Position numbers and translations under genes: made by a program. From positions 389,501 to 453,500 of the forward strand of contig JBAGJB010000177.1 in assembly GCA_037577475.1 (NCBI GenBank): a stretch of DNA of 64,000 nt, given 5' to 3'. The DNA is from Chaunax sp. Z400. Its lineage: Eukaryota > Chordata > Actinopteri > Lophiiformes > Chaunacidae. A model generated the notes under the pieces. It did no database searches, was not told where the DNA came from, and saw only the letters and a program-made list of their open reading frames with translations. Shown here piece by piece: positions 31,201 to 45,200 of this stretch (position 1 is its first letter; every line of letters starts with the position of its first letter).

Positions 31201-34200
31201 ACTTTTAGTCAAACCTTTAGTATAAACCTTTAGTATAAACATTTAGTATAAACCTTTATTATAAACCTTTATTATAAACCTTTAGTATAAACCTTTATTA
31301 TAAACCTTTATTATAAACCTTTAGTATAAACCTTTAGTTAAACCTTTAGTATAAACCTTTAGTATAAACCTTTAGTATAAACCTTTAGTTAAACCTTTAG
31401 TTAAACCTTTAGTTAAACGTTTAGTATAAACCTTTAGTATAAAAATTTTAGTTAAACCTTTAGTATAAACCTTTAGTTAAACCTTTAGTATAAACCTTTA
31501 GTATAAACCTTTAGTATAAACCTTTAGTATAAACCTTTAGTTAAACCTTTAGTATAAACCTTTAGTATAAACCTTTAGTATAAACCTTTAGTATAAACCT
31601 TTAGTTAAACCTTTAGTATAAACCTTTAGTATAAACCTCTAGTTAAACCTTTAGTATAAACCTTTAGTATAAACCATTAACCTTTAGTTAAACCTTTAGT
31701 TAAACCTTTAGTATAAACCTTTAGTATAAACCTTGAGTTAAACCTTTAGTATAAACCTTGAGTTAAACCTTTAGTATAAACCTTTAGTTAAACCTTTAGT
31801 CAAACCTTTAGTATAAACCTTTTGTATAAACCTTTTGTATAAACCTTTAGTATAAACCTTTAGTATAAACCTTTAGTATAAACCTTTAGTTAAACCTTTA
31901 GTTAAACCTTTAGTATAAACCTTTAGTATAAACCTCTAGTATAAACCTTTACTATAAACCTTTAGTTAAACCTTTAGTATAAACCTTTAGTTAAACCTTT
32001 AGTATAAACCTTTAGTTAAACCTTTAGTATAAACTTTTAGTCAAACCTTTAGTATAAACCTTTAGTATAAAAATTTTAGTTAAACCTTTAGTTAAACCTT
32101 TAGTTAAACCTTTAGTATAAACCTTTAGTTAAACCTTTAGTATAAACCTTTAGTTAAACCTTTAGTATAAACCTTTACTATAAACCTTTTGTTAAACCTT
32201 TAGTAAAACCTTTAGTATAAACCTTTAGTTAAACCTTTAGTATAAACCTTTAGTATAAACCTTTAGTTAAACCTTTAGTTAAACCTTTAGTTAAACGTTT
32301 AGTATAAACCTTAATATAAACCTTTAGTATAAACCTTTAGTTAAACCTTTAGTATAAACCTTTAGTTAAACCTTTAGTTAAACCTTTAGTATAAACCTTT
32401 AGTTAAACCTTTAGTATAAACCTTTAGTATAAACCTTTAGTATAAACCTTTAGTATAAACCTTTAGTTAAACCTTTAGTTAAACCTTTAGTATAAACCTT
32501 TAGTATAAACCTTTAGTTAAACCTTTAGTAGAAACCTTTAGTATAAACCTTTAGTTAAACCTTTAGTATAAACCTTTAGTTAAACCTTTAGTTAAACCTT
32601 TAGTATAAACCTCTAGTTAAACCTTTAGTATAAACCTTTAGTATAAACCTTTAGTTAAACCTTTAGTATAAACCTTTAGTATAAACTTTTAGTCAAACCT
32701 TTAGTTAAACCTTTAGTATAACCCTTTAGTATAAACCTTTAGTTAAACCTTTAGTTAAACCTTTAGTAGAAACCTTTAGTAGAAACCTTTAGTATAAACC
32801 TTTAGTTAAACCTTTAGTATAAACCTTTAGTATAAACCTTTAGTATAAACCTTTACTATAAACCTTTAGTTTAAACCTTTAGTATAAACCTTTAGTTAAA
32901 CCTTTAGTATAAACATTTAGTCAAACCTTTATTATAAACCTTTAGTATAAACCTTTAGTATAAACCTTTAGTATAAACCTTTATTATAAACCTTTAGTAT
33001 AAACCTTTATTATAAACCTTTATTATAAACCTTTAGTATAAACCTTTAGTATAAACCTTTATTATAAACCTTTAGTATAAACCTTTAGTTAAACCTTTAG
33101 TATAAACCTTTAGTATAAACCTTTAGTATAAACCTTTAGTTAAACCTTTAGTTAAACCTTTAGTTAAACCTTTAGTATAAACCTTTAGTATAAACCTTTA
33201 GTTAAACCTTTAGTATAAACCTTTAGTTAAACCTTTAGTATAAACCTTTAGTATAAACCTTTAGTATAAACCTTTAGTATAAACCTTTAGTTAAACCTTT
33301 AGTTAAACCTTTAGTTAAACCTTTAGTATAAACCTTTAGTTAAACCTTTAGTATAAACCTTTAGTTAAACCTTTAGTATAAACCTTTAGTTAAACCTTTA
33401 GTATAAACCTTTAGTATAAACCTTTAGTATAACCCTTTAGTATAAACCTTTAGTTAAACCTTTAGTTAAACCTTTAGTAGAAACCTTTAGTATAAACCTT
33501 TAGTTAAACCTTTAGTATAAACCTTTAGTTAAACCTTTAGTATAAACCTTTAGTATAAACTTTTAGTTAAACCTTTAGTTAAACCTTTAGTATAAACCTT
33601 TAGTATAAACCTTTAGTTAAACCTTTAGTTAAACCTTTAGTAGAAACCTTTAGTATAAACCTTTTGTTGAACCTTTAGTATAAACCTTTTGTTGAACCTT
33701 TAGTATAAACCTTTACTTAAACCTTTAGTTAAACCTTTAGTATAAACCTCTAGTTAAACCTTTAGTATAAACCTTTAGTATAAACCTTTAGTATAAACCT
33801 TTAGTATAAACCTTTAGTTAAACCTTTAGTATAAACCTTTAGTATAAACCTTTACTATAAACCTTTAGTTAAACCTTTAGTATAAACCTTTAGTTAAACC
33901 TTTAGTATAAACTTTTAGTCAAACCTTTAGTATAAACCTTTAGTATAAACATTTAGTATAAACCTTTATTATAAACCTTTATTATAAACCTTTAGTATAA
34001 ACCTTTATTATAAACCTTTATTATAAACCTTTAGTATAAACCTTTAGTTAAACCTTTAGTATAAACCTTTAGTATAAACCTTTAGTATAAACCTTTAGTT
34101 AAACCTTTAGTTAAACCTTTAGTTAAACGTTTAGTATAAACCTTTAGTATAAAAATTTTAGTTAAACCTTTAGTATAAACCTTTAGTTAAACCTTTAGTA

Positions 34201-37200
34201 TAAACCTTTAGTATAAACCTTTAGTATAAACCTTTAGTATAAACCTTTAGTTAAACCTTTAGTATAAACCTTTAGTATAAACCTTTAGTATAAACCTTTA
34301 GTATAAACCTTTAGTTAAACCTTTAGTATAAACCTTTAGTATAAACCTCTAGTTAAACCTTTAGTATAAACCTTTAGTATAAACCATTAACCTTTAGTTA
34401 AACCTTTAGTTAAACCTTTAGTATAAACCTTTAGTATAAACCTTGAGTTAAACCTTTAGTATAAACCTTGAGTTAAACCTTTAGTATAAACCTTTAGTTA
34501 AACCTTTAGTCAAACCTTTAGTATAAACCTTTTGTATAAACCTTTTGTATAAACCTTTAGTATAAACCTTTAGTATAAACCTTTAGTATAAACCTTTAGT
34601 TAAACCTTTAGTTAAACCTTTAGTATAAACCTTTAGTATAAACCTCTAGTATAAACCTTTACTATAAACCTTTAGTTAAACCTTTAGTATAAACCTTTAG
34701 TTAAACCTTTAGTATAAACCTTTAGTTAAACCTTTAGTATAAACTTTTAGTCAAACCTTTAGTATAAACCTTTAGTATAAAAATTTTAGTTAAACCTTTA
34801 GTTAAACCTTTAGTTAAACCTTTAGTATAAACCTTTAGTTAAACCTTTAGTATAAACCTTTAGTTAAACCTTTAGTATAAACCTTTACTATAAACCTTTT
34901 GTTAAACCTTTAGTAAAACCTTTAGTATAAACCTTTAGTTAAACCTTTAGTATAAACCTTTAGTATAAACCTTTAGTTAAACCTTTAGTTAAACCTTTAG
35001 TTAAACGTTTAGTATAAACCTTAATATAAACCTTTAGTATAAACCTTTAGTTAAACCTTTAGTATAAACCTTTAGTTAAACCTTTAGTATAAACCTTTAG
35101 TTAAACCTTTAGTATAAACCTTTAGTATAAACCTTTAGTATAAACCTTTAGTATAAACCTTTAGTATAAACCTTTAGTTAAACCTTTAGTAGAAACCTTT
35201 AGTATAAACCTTTAGTTAAACCTTTAGTAGAAACCTTTAGTATAAACCTTTAGTTAAACCTTTAGTATAAACCTTTAGTTAAACCTTTAGTTAAACCTTT
35301 AGTATAAACCTCTAGTTAAACCTTTAGTATAAACCTTTAGTATAAACCTTTAGTTAAACCTTTAGTATAAACCTTTAGTATAAACTTTTAGTCAAACCTT
35401 TAGTTAAACCTTTAGTATAACCCTTTAGTATAAACCTTTAGTTAAACCTTTAGTTAAACCTTTAGTAGAAACCTTTAGTAGAAACCTTTAGTATAAACCT
35501 TTAGTTAAACCTTTAGTATAAACCTTTAGTATAAACCTTTAGTATAAACCTTTACTATAAACCTTTAGTTTAAACCTTTAGTATAAACCTTTAGTTAAAC
35601 CTTTAGTATAAACTTTTAGTCAAACCTTTATTATAAACCTTTAGTATAAACATTTAGTATAAACCTTTAGTATAAACCTTTATTATAAACCTTTAGTATA
35701 AACCTTTATTATAAACCTTTATTATAAACCTTTAGTATAAACCTTTAGTATAAACCTTTATTATAAACCTTTAGTATAAACCTTTAGTTAAACCTTTAGT
35801 ATAAACCTTTAGTATAAACCTTTAGTATAAACCTTTAGTTAAACCTTTAGTTAAACCTTTAGTTAAACCTTTAGTATAAACCTTTAGTATAAACCTTTAG
35901 TTAAACCTTTAGTATAAACCTTTAGTTAAACCTTTAGTATAAACCTTTAGTATAAACCTTTAGTATAAACCTTTAGTATAAACCTTTAGTTAAACCTTTA
36001 GTTAAACCTTTAGTTAAACCTTTAGTATAAACCTTTAGTTAAACCTTTAGTATAAACCTTTAGTTAAACCTTTAGTATAAACCTTTAGTTAAACCTTTAG
36101 TATAAACCTTTAGTATAAACCTTTAGTATAAACCTTTAGTATAAACCTTTAGTTGAACGTTTAGTATAAACCTTTAGTATAAACATTTAGTATAAACCTT
36201 TAGTTAAACCTTTACTATAAACCTTTAGTAATAAACCTTTAGTAATAAACCTTTAGTATAAACCTTTAGTATAAACCTTTAGTATAAACCTTTAGTTGAA
36301 CCTTTAGTATAAACCTTTAGTTAAACCTTTAGTATAAACCTTTAGTATAAACCTTTAGTATAAACCTTTAGTATAAACCTTTAGTATAAACCTTTATTAT
36401 AAACCTTTAGTATAAACCTTTAGTATAAACCTTTAGTATAAACCTTTATTATAAACCTTTAGTATAAACCTTTAGTATAAACCTTTAGTATAAACCTTTA
36501 TTATAAACCTTTAGTATAAACCTTTAGTATAAACCTTTAGTTAAACCTTTAGTATAAACCTTTAGTATAAACCTTTAGTTAAACCTTTAGTATAAACCTT
36601 TACTATAAACCTTTTGTTAAACCTTTAGTAAAACCTTTAGTATAAACCTTTAGTATAAACCTTTAGTTAAACCTTTAGTATAAACCTTTAGTATAAACCT
36701 TTAGTATAAACCTTTAGTTAAACCTTTAGTATAAACCTTTAGTATAAACCTCTAGTTAAACCTTTAGTATAAACCTTTAGTATAAACCATTAACCTTTAG
36801 TTAAACCTTTAGTTAAACCTTTAGTATAAACCTTTAGTATAAACCTTGAGTTAAACCTTTAGTATAAACCTTGAGTTAAACCTTTAGTATAAACCTTTAG
36901 TTAAACCTTTAGTCAAACCTTTAGTATAAACCTTTTGTATAAACCTTTTGTATAAACCTTTAGTATAAACCTTTAGTATAAACCTTTAGTATAAACCTTT
37001 AGTTAAACCTTTAGTTAAACCTTTAGTTAAACCTTTAGTATAAAACTTTAGTATAAACCTCTAGTATAAACCTTTACTATAAACCTTTAGTTAAACCTTT
37101 AGTATAAACCTTTAGTTAAACCTTTAGTATAAACTTTTAGTCAAACCTTTAGTATAAACCTTTACTATAAACCTTTAGTTAAACCTTTAGTATAAACCTT

Positions 37201-38541
37201 TTGTTGAACCTTTAGTATAAACCTTTACTTAAACCTTTAGTTAAACCTTTAGTATAAACCTCTAGTTAAACCTTTAGTATAAACCTTTAGTATAAACCTT
37301 TAGTTAAACCTTTAGTATAAACCTTTAGTTAAACCTTTAGTATAAACCTTTAGTTAAACCTTTAGTATAAACCTTTAGTTAAACCTTTAGTATAAACTTT
37401 TAGTCAAACCTTTATTATAAACCTTTAGTATAAACATTTAGTATAAACCTTTATTATAAACCTTTATTATAAACCTTTAGTATAAACCTTTATTATAAAC
37501 CTTTATTATAAACCTTTAGTATAAACCTTTAGTATAAACCTTTATTATAAACCTTTAGTATAAACCTTTAGTATAAACCTTTAGTATAAACCTTTAGTTA
37601 AACCTTTAGTATAAACCTTTAGTATAAACCTTTAGTATAAACCTTTAGTTAAACCTTTAGTTAAACCTTTAGTTAAACCTTTAGTATAAACCTTTAGTAT
37701 AAACCTTTAGTATAAACCTTTAGTTAAACCTTTAGTATAAACCTTTAGTTAAACCTTTAGTATAAACCTTTAGTATAAACCTTTAGTATAAACCTTTAGT
37801 ATAAACCTTTAGTTGAACCTTTAGTATAAACCTTTAGTATAAACATTTAGTATAAACCTTTAGTTAAACCTTTAGTTAAACCTTTACTATAAACCTTTAG
37901 TAATAAACCTTTAGTAATAAACCTTTAGTATAAACCTTTAGTATAAACCTTTAGTATAAACCTTTAGTATAAACCTTTAGTATAAACCTTTAGTATAAAC
38001 CTTTAGTATAAACCTTTAGTTGAACCTTTAGTATAAACCTTTAGTTAAACCTTTAGTATAAACCTTTAGTATAAACCTTTAGTATAAACCTTTAGTATAA
38101 ACCTTTAGTATAAACCTTTAGTATAAACCTTTAGTATAAACCTTTAGTATAAACCTTTAGTATAAACCTTTATTATAAACCTTTATTATAAACCTTTAGT
38201 ATAAACCTTTAGTATAAACCTTTAGTATAAACCTTTAGTATAAACCTTTATTATAAACCTTTAGTATAAACCTTTAGTATAAACCTTTAGTATAAACCTT
38301 TAGTATAAACCTTTAGTATAAACCTTTAGTATAAACCTTTATTATAAACCTTTAGTATAAACCTTTGGTATAAACCTTTATTATAAACCTTTATTATAAA
38401 CCTTTAGTATAAACCTTTAGTATAAACCTTTATTATAAACCTTTAGTATAAACCTTTAGTTAAACCTTTAGTATAAACCTTTAGTTAAACCTTTAGTATA
38501 AACCTTTAGTATAAACCTTTAGTTAAACCTTTAGTATAAAC
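25292..38541. repeat. Satellite A' (AACCTTTAGTATA, reverse orientation), 13.2 kb with higher-order units
   Basis: Continuous array of AAACCTTTAGTAT (13 bp) and AAACCTTTAGTT (12 bp) units, the reverse complement of satellite A. Rare variants recur in order: AACCATTAACC near 25800, 26728, 28717, 29660, 31673, 34383 and 36787; TATAAAAATTTTAG at many sites; TTTTGTTGAACC near 28010, 30950, 33660 and 37200. They define higher-order blocks. The segment about 30,720-33,430 repeats almost exactly 2,710 bp later, and an older period of about 2.9 kb is visible on the left. No gene is present. Confidence 0.97.
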
Positions 38542-38544
38542 TTT

Positions 38545-41500
38545 TATAGTATGTATAGTATGTACAGTATGTATAGTATGTATAGTATGTACAGTATGAA
38601 TAATATGTATAGTATGTACAGTATGAATAATATGTATAGTATCTACATTATGAATAGTATGTGTAGTATATACAGTATGTTTAGTATGAATAGTATGTAT
38701 AGTATGTATAGTATGTATAGTATGTACAGTATGAATAGTATGTATAGTATGAATAGTATGAATAGTATGTACAGTATGAATAGTATGTACAGTATGTACA
38801 GTATGAATAGTATGTATAGTATGAATAGTATGTATAGTATGTACAGTATGAATAGTATGTACAGTATGAATAGTATGTATAGTATGTACAGTATGAATAG
38901 TATGTACAGTATGAATAGTATGTATAGTATGTACAGTATGAAGAGTATGTATAGTATGAATAGTATGTATAGTAAGAATAGTATGTATATTATGAGTAGT
39001 ATGTATAGTATGTACAGTATGAATAGTATGTATAGTATAAATAGTATGTATAGTATGTACAGTATGTATAGTATGAATAGTATGAATAGTATGTACAGTA
39101 TGAATAGTATGTATAGTATGTACAGTATGAATAGTATGTATAGCATGAATAGTATGTATAGTATGTACAGTATGAATAGTATGTACAGTATGAATAGTAT
39201 GTATAGTATGTACAGTATGAATAGTATGTATAGTATGTACAGTATGAATAGTATGTATAGTATGTACAGTATGAATAGTATGAATAGTATGTATAGTATG
39301 TATAGTACGAATAGTATGTATAGGATGAGTAGTATGTATAGTATGTACAGTATGAATAGTATGTATAGTATGTACATTATGAATAGTATGAATAGTATGT
39401 ACAGTATGAATAGTATGAGTAGTATGTATAGTATGTACAGTATGAATAGTATGTATAGTATGTACATTATGAATAGTATGAATAGTATGTACAGTATGAA
39501 TAGTATGTATAGTATAAATAGTATGTATAGTATAAATAGTATGTATAGTATGTATAGTATAAATAGTATGTACAGTATGTATAGTATGTACAGTATGACT
39601 AGTATGTGTAGTATGAATAGTATGTATAGTAGGAATAGTATGTATAGTATGAATAGTATGTATAGTATGTACAGTATGAATAGTATGCATAGTACGTATA
39701 GTATGTACAGTATGAATAGTATGTATAGTATGTATAGTATGAATAGTATGTACAGTATGAATAGTATGTATAGTATGTATAGTAAAAATAGTATGTATAG
39801 TATGAATAGTATGTATAGTAGTAGTATGTGTAGTATGTATAGTATGAATAGTATGTATAGAATGAACAGTATGTATAGTATGAATAGTATGTATAGTATG
39901 TATAGTATGAATAGTATGTACAGTATGAATAGTATGTATAGTATGTATAGTAAAAATAGTATGTATACTATGAATAGTATGTATAGTAGTAGTATGTGTA
40001 GTATGTATAGTATGTATAGTATGAATAGTATGAATAGTATGTATAGAATGAACAGTATGTATAGTATGAATAGTATGTATAGTATGTACAGTATGAATAG
40101 TATGTACAGCATGTATGGTATGTATTGTATGTACATTATGTAAAGTATGTATAGTATGAATAGTATGTATGGCATGTATAGTATGAATAGTATGTATGGT
40201 ATGCATGGTATGCATAGTATGTATAGAATTCATATGTATAGTATGAATAGTATGTATAGTATGAATAGTATGTATAGTATGAATAGTATGTATAGTAGTA
40301 GTATGTGTAGAATGAATAGTATGTATAGTATGTATAGTATGAATAGTATGTATGGTATGCATGGTATGCATAGTATGTATAGAATTTATATGTATAGTAT
40401 GTATAGTAAAAATAGTATGTATAGTATGAATAGTATGTATAGTAGTAGTATGTGTAGAATGAATAGTATGTATAATATGTATAGTATGAATAGTATGTAT
40501 AGTATGAATAGTAGTAGTATGTATAGAATGAATAGTATGTATAGTATGAATAGTATGTATAGTATGAATAGTATGTACAGTATGAATAGTATTTTATAGT
40601 ATGAATAGTATGTACAGTATGATTAGTATGTACAGTATGAATAGTATGTATAGTATGTACAGTATGAATAGTATGTATAGTATAAATGGTATGTATGGCA
40701 TGTATAGTATGAATAGTATATATGGTATGCATGGTATGCATAGTATGTATAGAATTTATATGTATAGTATGAATAGTATGTATAGTATGTAAAGTAAAAA
40801 ATAGTATGTATAGTATGAATAGTATGTATAGTAGTAGTATGTGTGGAAATAATAGTATGTATAGTATGTATAGTATGAATAGTATGTATAGAATGAATAG
40901 TATGTATAGTATAAATAGTATGTTTAGTAAAAAATATTATGTATATGTATGTAAAGTATGAATAGTATGTATAGTATGTATAGTATGTACAGTATGAATA
41001 GTATGTATAGTATAAATAGTATGTATAGTATGTAGAGTATGTATAGTATGTATAGTATAAACAGTATGTTTAGTATGAATAGTATGTATAGTATGAATAG
41101 TATGTATAGTATGTACAGTATGAATAGTATGTATAGTATGAATAGTATGAATAGTATGTATAGTATGTACAGTATGAATAGTATGTATAGAATAAACAGT
41201 ATGTTTAGTATAAATAGTATGTACAGTATGAATAGTATGAATAGTATGTATAGTATGAATAGTAGTAGTATGTGTAGAATGAACAGTATGTATAGTATGA
41301 ATAGTATGTATATTATAAATAGTATGTATGGCATGTATAGTATGAATAGTATGTATAGTAGTAGTATGTGTAGAAATAATAGTATGAATAGTATGTATAG
41401 TAGGAATAGTATGTATAGTATGAATAGTATGTATAGTATGTACAGTATGAATAGTACGCATAGTATGTATAGTATGTATAGTAGGAATAGTATGTACAGT

Positions 41501-42256
41501 ATGAATAGTATGTATAGTAGGAATAGTATGTACAGTATGAATACTATGTATAGTATGTACAGTATGAATAGTATGTACAGTATGTATAGTATGTACAGTA
41601 TGAATAGTATGTATAGTATGTACATTATGAATAGTATGAATAGTATGTACAGTATGAATAGTATGTATAGTATAAATAGTATGTATAGTATAAATAGTAT
41701 GTATAGTATGTATAGTATAAATAGTATGTACAGTATATATAGTATGAATAGTATGTACAGTATGTATAGTATGAATAGTATGTATAGTATGAATAGTATG
41801 TATGGTATGCATGGTATGCATAGTATGTATAGAATTTATATGTATAGTATGTATAGTAAAAATAGTATGTATAGTATGAATAGTATGTATAGTATGAATA
41901 GTATGTATAGTATGAATAGTATGTATAGTATGTACAGTATGTACAATATGAATAGTATGTATAGTATGTACAGTATGAATAGTATGTACAATATGAATAG
42001 TATGTATAGTATGTACAGTATGAATAGTATGAATAGTATGTATAGTATGTATAGTATGTACAGTATGAATAGTATGTATAGTATGTACAGTATGAATAGT
42101 ATGTATAGTATGTATAGTATGTATAGTATAAATAGTATGTACAGTATGAATAGTATGTATAGTATAAATAGTATGTACAGTATGAATAGTATGTATAGTA
42201 TGAATAGTAGTCGTATGTGTAGAATGAACAGTATGTACAGTATGTATAGTATGAAT
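38545..42256. repeat. Satellite B (9-bp TAGTATGTA/TAGTATGAA array), copy 2
   Basis: About 3.7 kb of the same 9-bp satellite as at 1-1388, starting straight out of satellite A' (TAAACTTTTATAGTATG) and ending in the last exon of the minus-strand gene. The portion from 40038 corresponds to the visible start of copy 1. Very long frames on both strands (over 500 codons of HTI, YSM/NSM or ILYIL repeats) are a by-product of the stop-free 9-bp period. Confidence 0.96.
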
Positions 42257-45200
42257 ACATGTAGCTTGACCCCTCCCCTGGTCACCTCCCCCGTCTTCGT
42301 GTAGAGCTGCACTCCCTCTGGGTCCTGGATGCAGTGGAGGTGGCGACGCTGGGTCATCCAGATCTCCCCCATCCTGGCGCGGTCAATCAGCGGGACCCCC
42401 ATGGTGTCCACAGCATTCCAGAAGTGATCCAGCACCTCCTGGATCAGACGGTCGGCTTCTGGCTGCGCCCTGATCCGCCGCCGGCAGTGAGGAGCCATCT
42501 CAGGAATGGTCAGGTGGACGATGGCACCCGTCCCCATCTGGGACTGCTTTGCCCTCTTCAGCCGCTCCACATCCTCCCCGTCCCACTCAAAGATGGCAGT
42601 GGACAGGCGGGACATGAAGGGGCCGTACAGCAGGTGGGCGTCGGTGGTGACGCCCCTCGCGAAGCGTCGCAAGAGGTGCCACACATCCAGGCGGACCATC
42701 AGCTGGTCCCACTCACCAAACATCAGCCCGACCTAACAACGAATCATCAATCGGTCAGTCGTTTTAAATGGCAGCTGCAGTCAGCAGTGTGTCTGTGTGT
42801 GAGAGACGCCACGGTACCTTGGGCTGGTGGTTGCGAGTGCAGCAGTCCCGGTCCACGTAGAGCACCTGAGGGGGTGCCACCCTGGCCTCCCTGTAGCGCC
42901 GCATGAGCCCCTGCGCCATGGCTACCAGTCCATCCCCCTCGCAGGCGGTGAGGACGGAGATGAGCACCTGCCCGTACTCGTTGCCCACGTTGGTCACCCA
43001 TCCTGCTGTCCCAGCGGCCTTACCGGCCAGTTTCTTGGTCATCTGCATGAGACACAGTGAAGAACATTGTCACGTCACACACCGATTATACTTTCAAATA
43101 GTAAACATTGTCGGACACACTGAGAGCACAATCCATAGAAATGCGTGCATCTTCCTAATCACAGCTCACCTTCTTGGTGGAGTCCAGCTTCAAAATGCTG
43201 CCAAACACCGAGGTAAGCCTGGCCTTGGTCTCCGGCAGGCGGGCGAGGGCGTCCCGCACGTACACGGAGAGCAGCCAGGACGCAGAGGGCACCGGTGGCA
43301 TCTTTGGCAGCTGCTGCAGGTCCTGCTGTTCCGTGACGCCGAGCAACTCCAACACAGAGAGGTAGCGGATGACGCGCCCCGCCCACTCTGAGCTGTGCTG
43401 CTCCCTCAAGGTTTTTCTGAGGCAAGCCGCACTGTTGCCCAAAGTGCGCTCCCTCAAATGCCCCACCACCGCCTTGTCGCAGGACAACCTGAGTGTGTGG
43501 TGAAGAGGTCAATCGTGTGCTATGCTGCAGTAAATAATTGAATGAATAAATAAATACACAAGCCTTCTTATTTCTGCTTACTTGTAGGTCAGGATGGCAG
43601 GAAACTGCATCTGGTGCCCCAGGTCCAGCTGGTCCATGATATCCTGGGACCAGGCAGCAACCTTGCGCTTACATGACAGGCATTCCAGGTACTCCGTGCC
43701 CATGAAGTACCAGCCTGTCATGTCCAGGACCCTCCGCACCGTCTTGTACAGACCAGCCCCTGTGAGTTTGTGGCCACATCCCTTGCACACAAACCTGCAC
43801 GCCCACATCCTGTAGGGCGCCCACAGGAAGAAGCGTGTGTGAAAAAAGGGATGGCACGAGGCAGGGGGCTGCGCGTACAGGGGCCGGTCTCCTGGGGGGG
43901 ACCACCAGAGATGGAGGTCACTGACGAGGACGGGATGTCCTCCCGCACCTCTGGTGAAGAGAGCTCGGCCCAGCCAGTCCTGCTGCTCCACCGGCAGCGC
44001 CTTCCTCCACTTCTTGGGCAGCAGCTGCAACGTTCACATCGCATCCGTCAGTACTATTTTAAGTACTAATATCATTTTGCTTATTACTAGAAAATTATAT
44101 CTCACCTCTGCACCGGTGGAGGTGGGCTGCGCGAGCTGTTTGGGGGGAGGGGGTCCTGAAGGTCCTGGGCGGGCGACAGGTGCTGCGGCATCCCTGGCAA
44201 CTGCAAATTTCAGCCAGTCAGTCAGTCAGTCAGTCAGTCAGCCAGCCAGCCAGTTGAACGACTGACAGGACATGGCGTACAAAAAACCAAAATGCACTCA
44301 CGCTGAGAGTCGACCTCCACAGCAGCGGCGACGAGGACGTCGTCCGTCAGGTCACCGGATGCAGCGCCTGCACAAGAAGTGAATGTAGGACTGTATGACA
44401 TTTGCACTTTTAACAGGACTCGTGAGACGCCTACACAACAAGGGGAGAGGGTCTTACTGGTCGACGGACGTGCTGTGTCCTGGCGGGCAGGCGGAGTAGC
44501 CGCTGGAACTCTGGCCGCTGCATCCTGGTTGGTGCGACCGACCAAGTACACCTGCAGCTGCTTCAGCCGCGACCCGGCCTGTGGCTTCTGGCGCGTCACC
44601 CACTGCACGTACCTATGGACAAACAGGGCAAACCGAATGAGTGTTTTCTCCATAGTTGACCTGTGAATTTTTACAATTGAAAAATGATGACTTCTCAATA
44701 CTCACGTCCTGCTCTCCCGGTCAGTTGCTTCGTACAGTGAAGCATAGGTCCTGCTGGCGTGCACCCCAAAACCTACGCAACACTTATCCATGCCCCTCAC
44801 CGACTCTGCTCCCTCCCACATCCGCCGCTCCTTCACTGCCACCATGACAGGTGGAAAGAGGGCAGCATAGGAGGTGAGGGCGTTTTTGTTGGCCTCGAGG
44901 CGAGACTGGGAGGTGCCCCCCCTCCCATCCATCTCCCCCTGATGAGAGACGATGATGCTAACTGCATAGCCAACATCGTTGCTCAATAGCCATTTCAATG
45001 TCTGACCCCTGTACTGTCCAAACTGGAGCTCTGTTTCATTGAGCACCAGTTCAGGGCAGCCTGGGTCACCTCCCGCAGCCTTGACCTTGGTCACTGCCTC
45101 CTCCCTCACCCTCTCAGGCAGCTTCACCTCGAACGACCTCACAGTGTCTCGGCCACCCTTCTGGGAGGCTTTGACGACGTGTGTCGCCGCGGCAGAAGGC

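Noticed and set aside
38506..40371. Very long open frames (over 500 codons) of HTI, YSM/NSM or ILYIL repeats on both strands
   Set aside because: They follow directly from a stop-free 9-bp satellite and occur in several frames at once; no protein-like composition.
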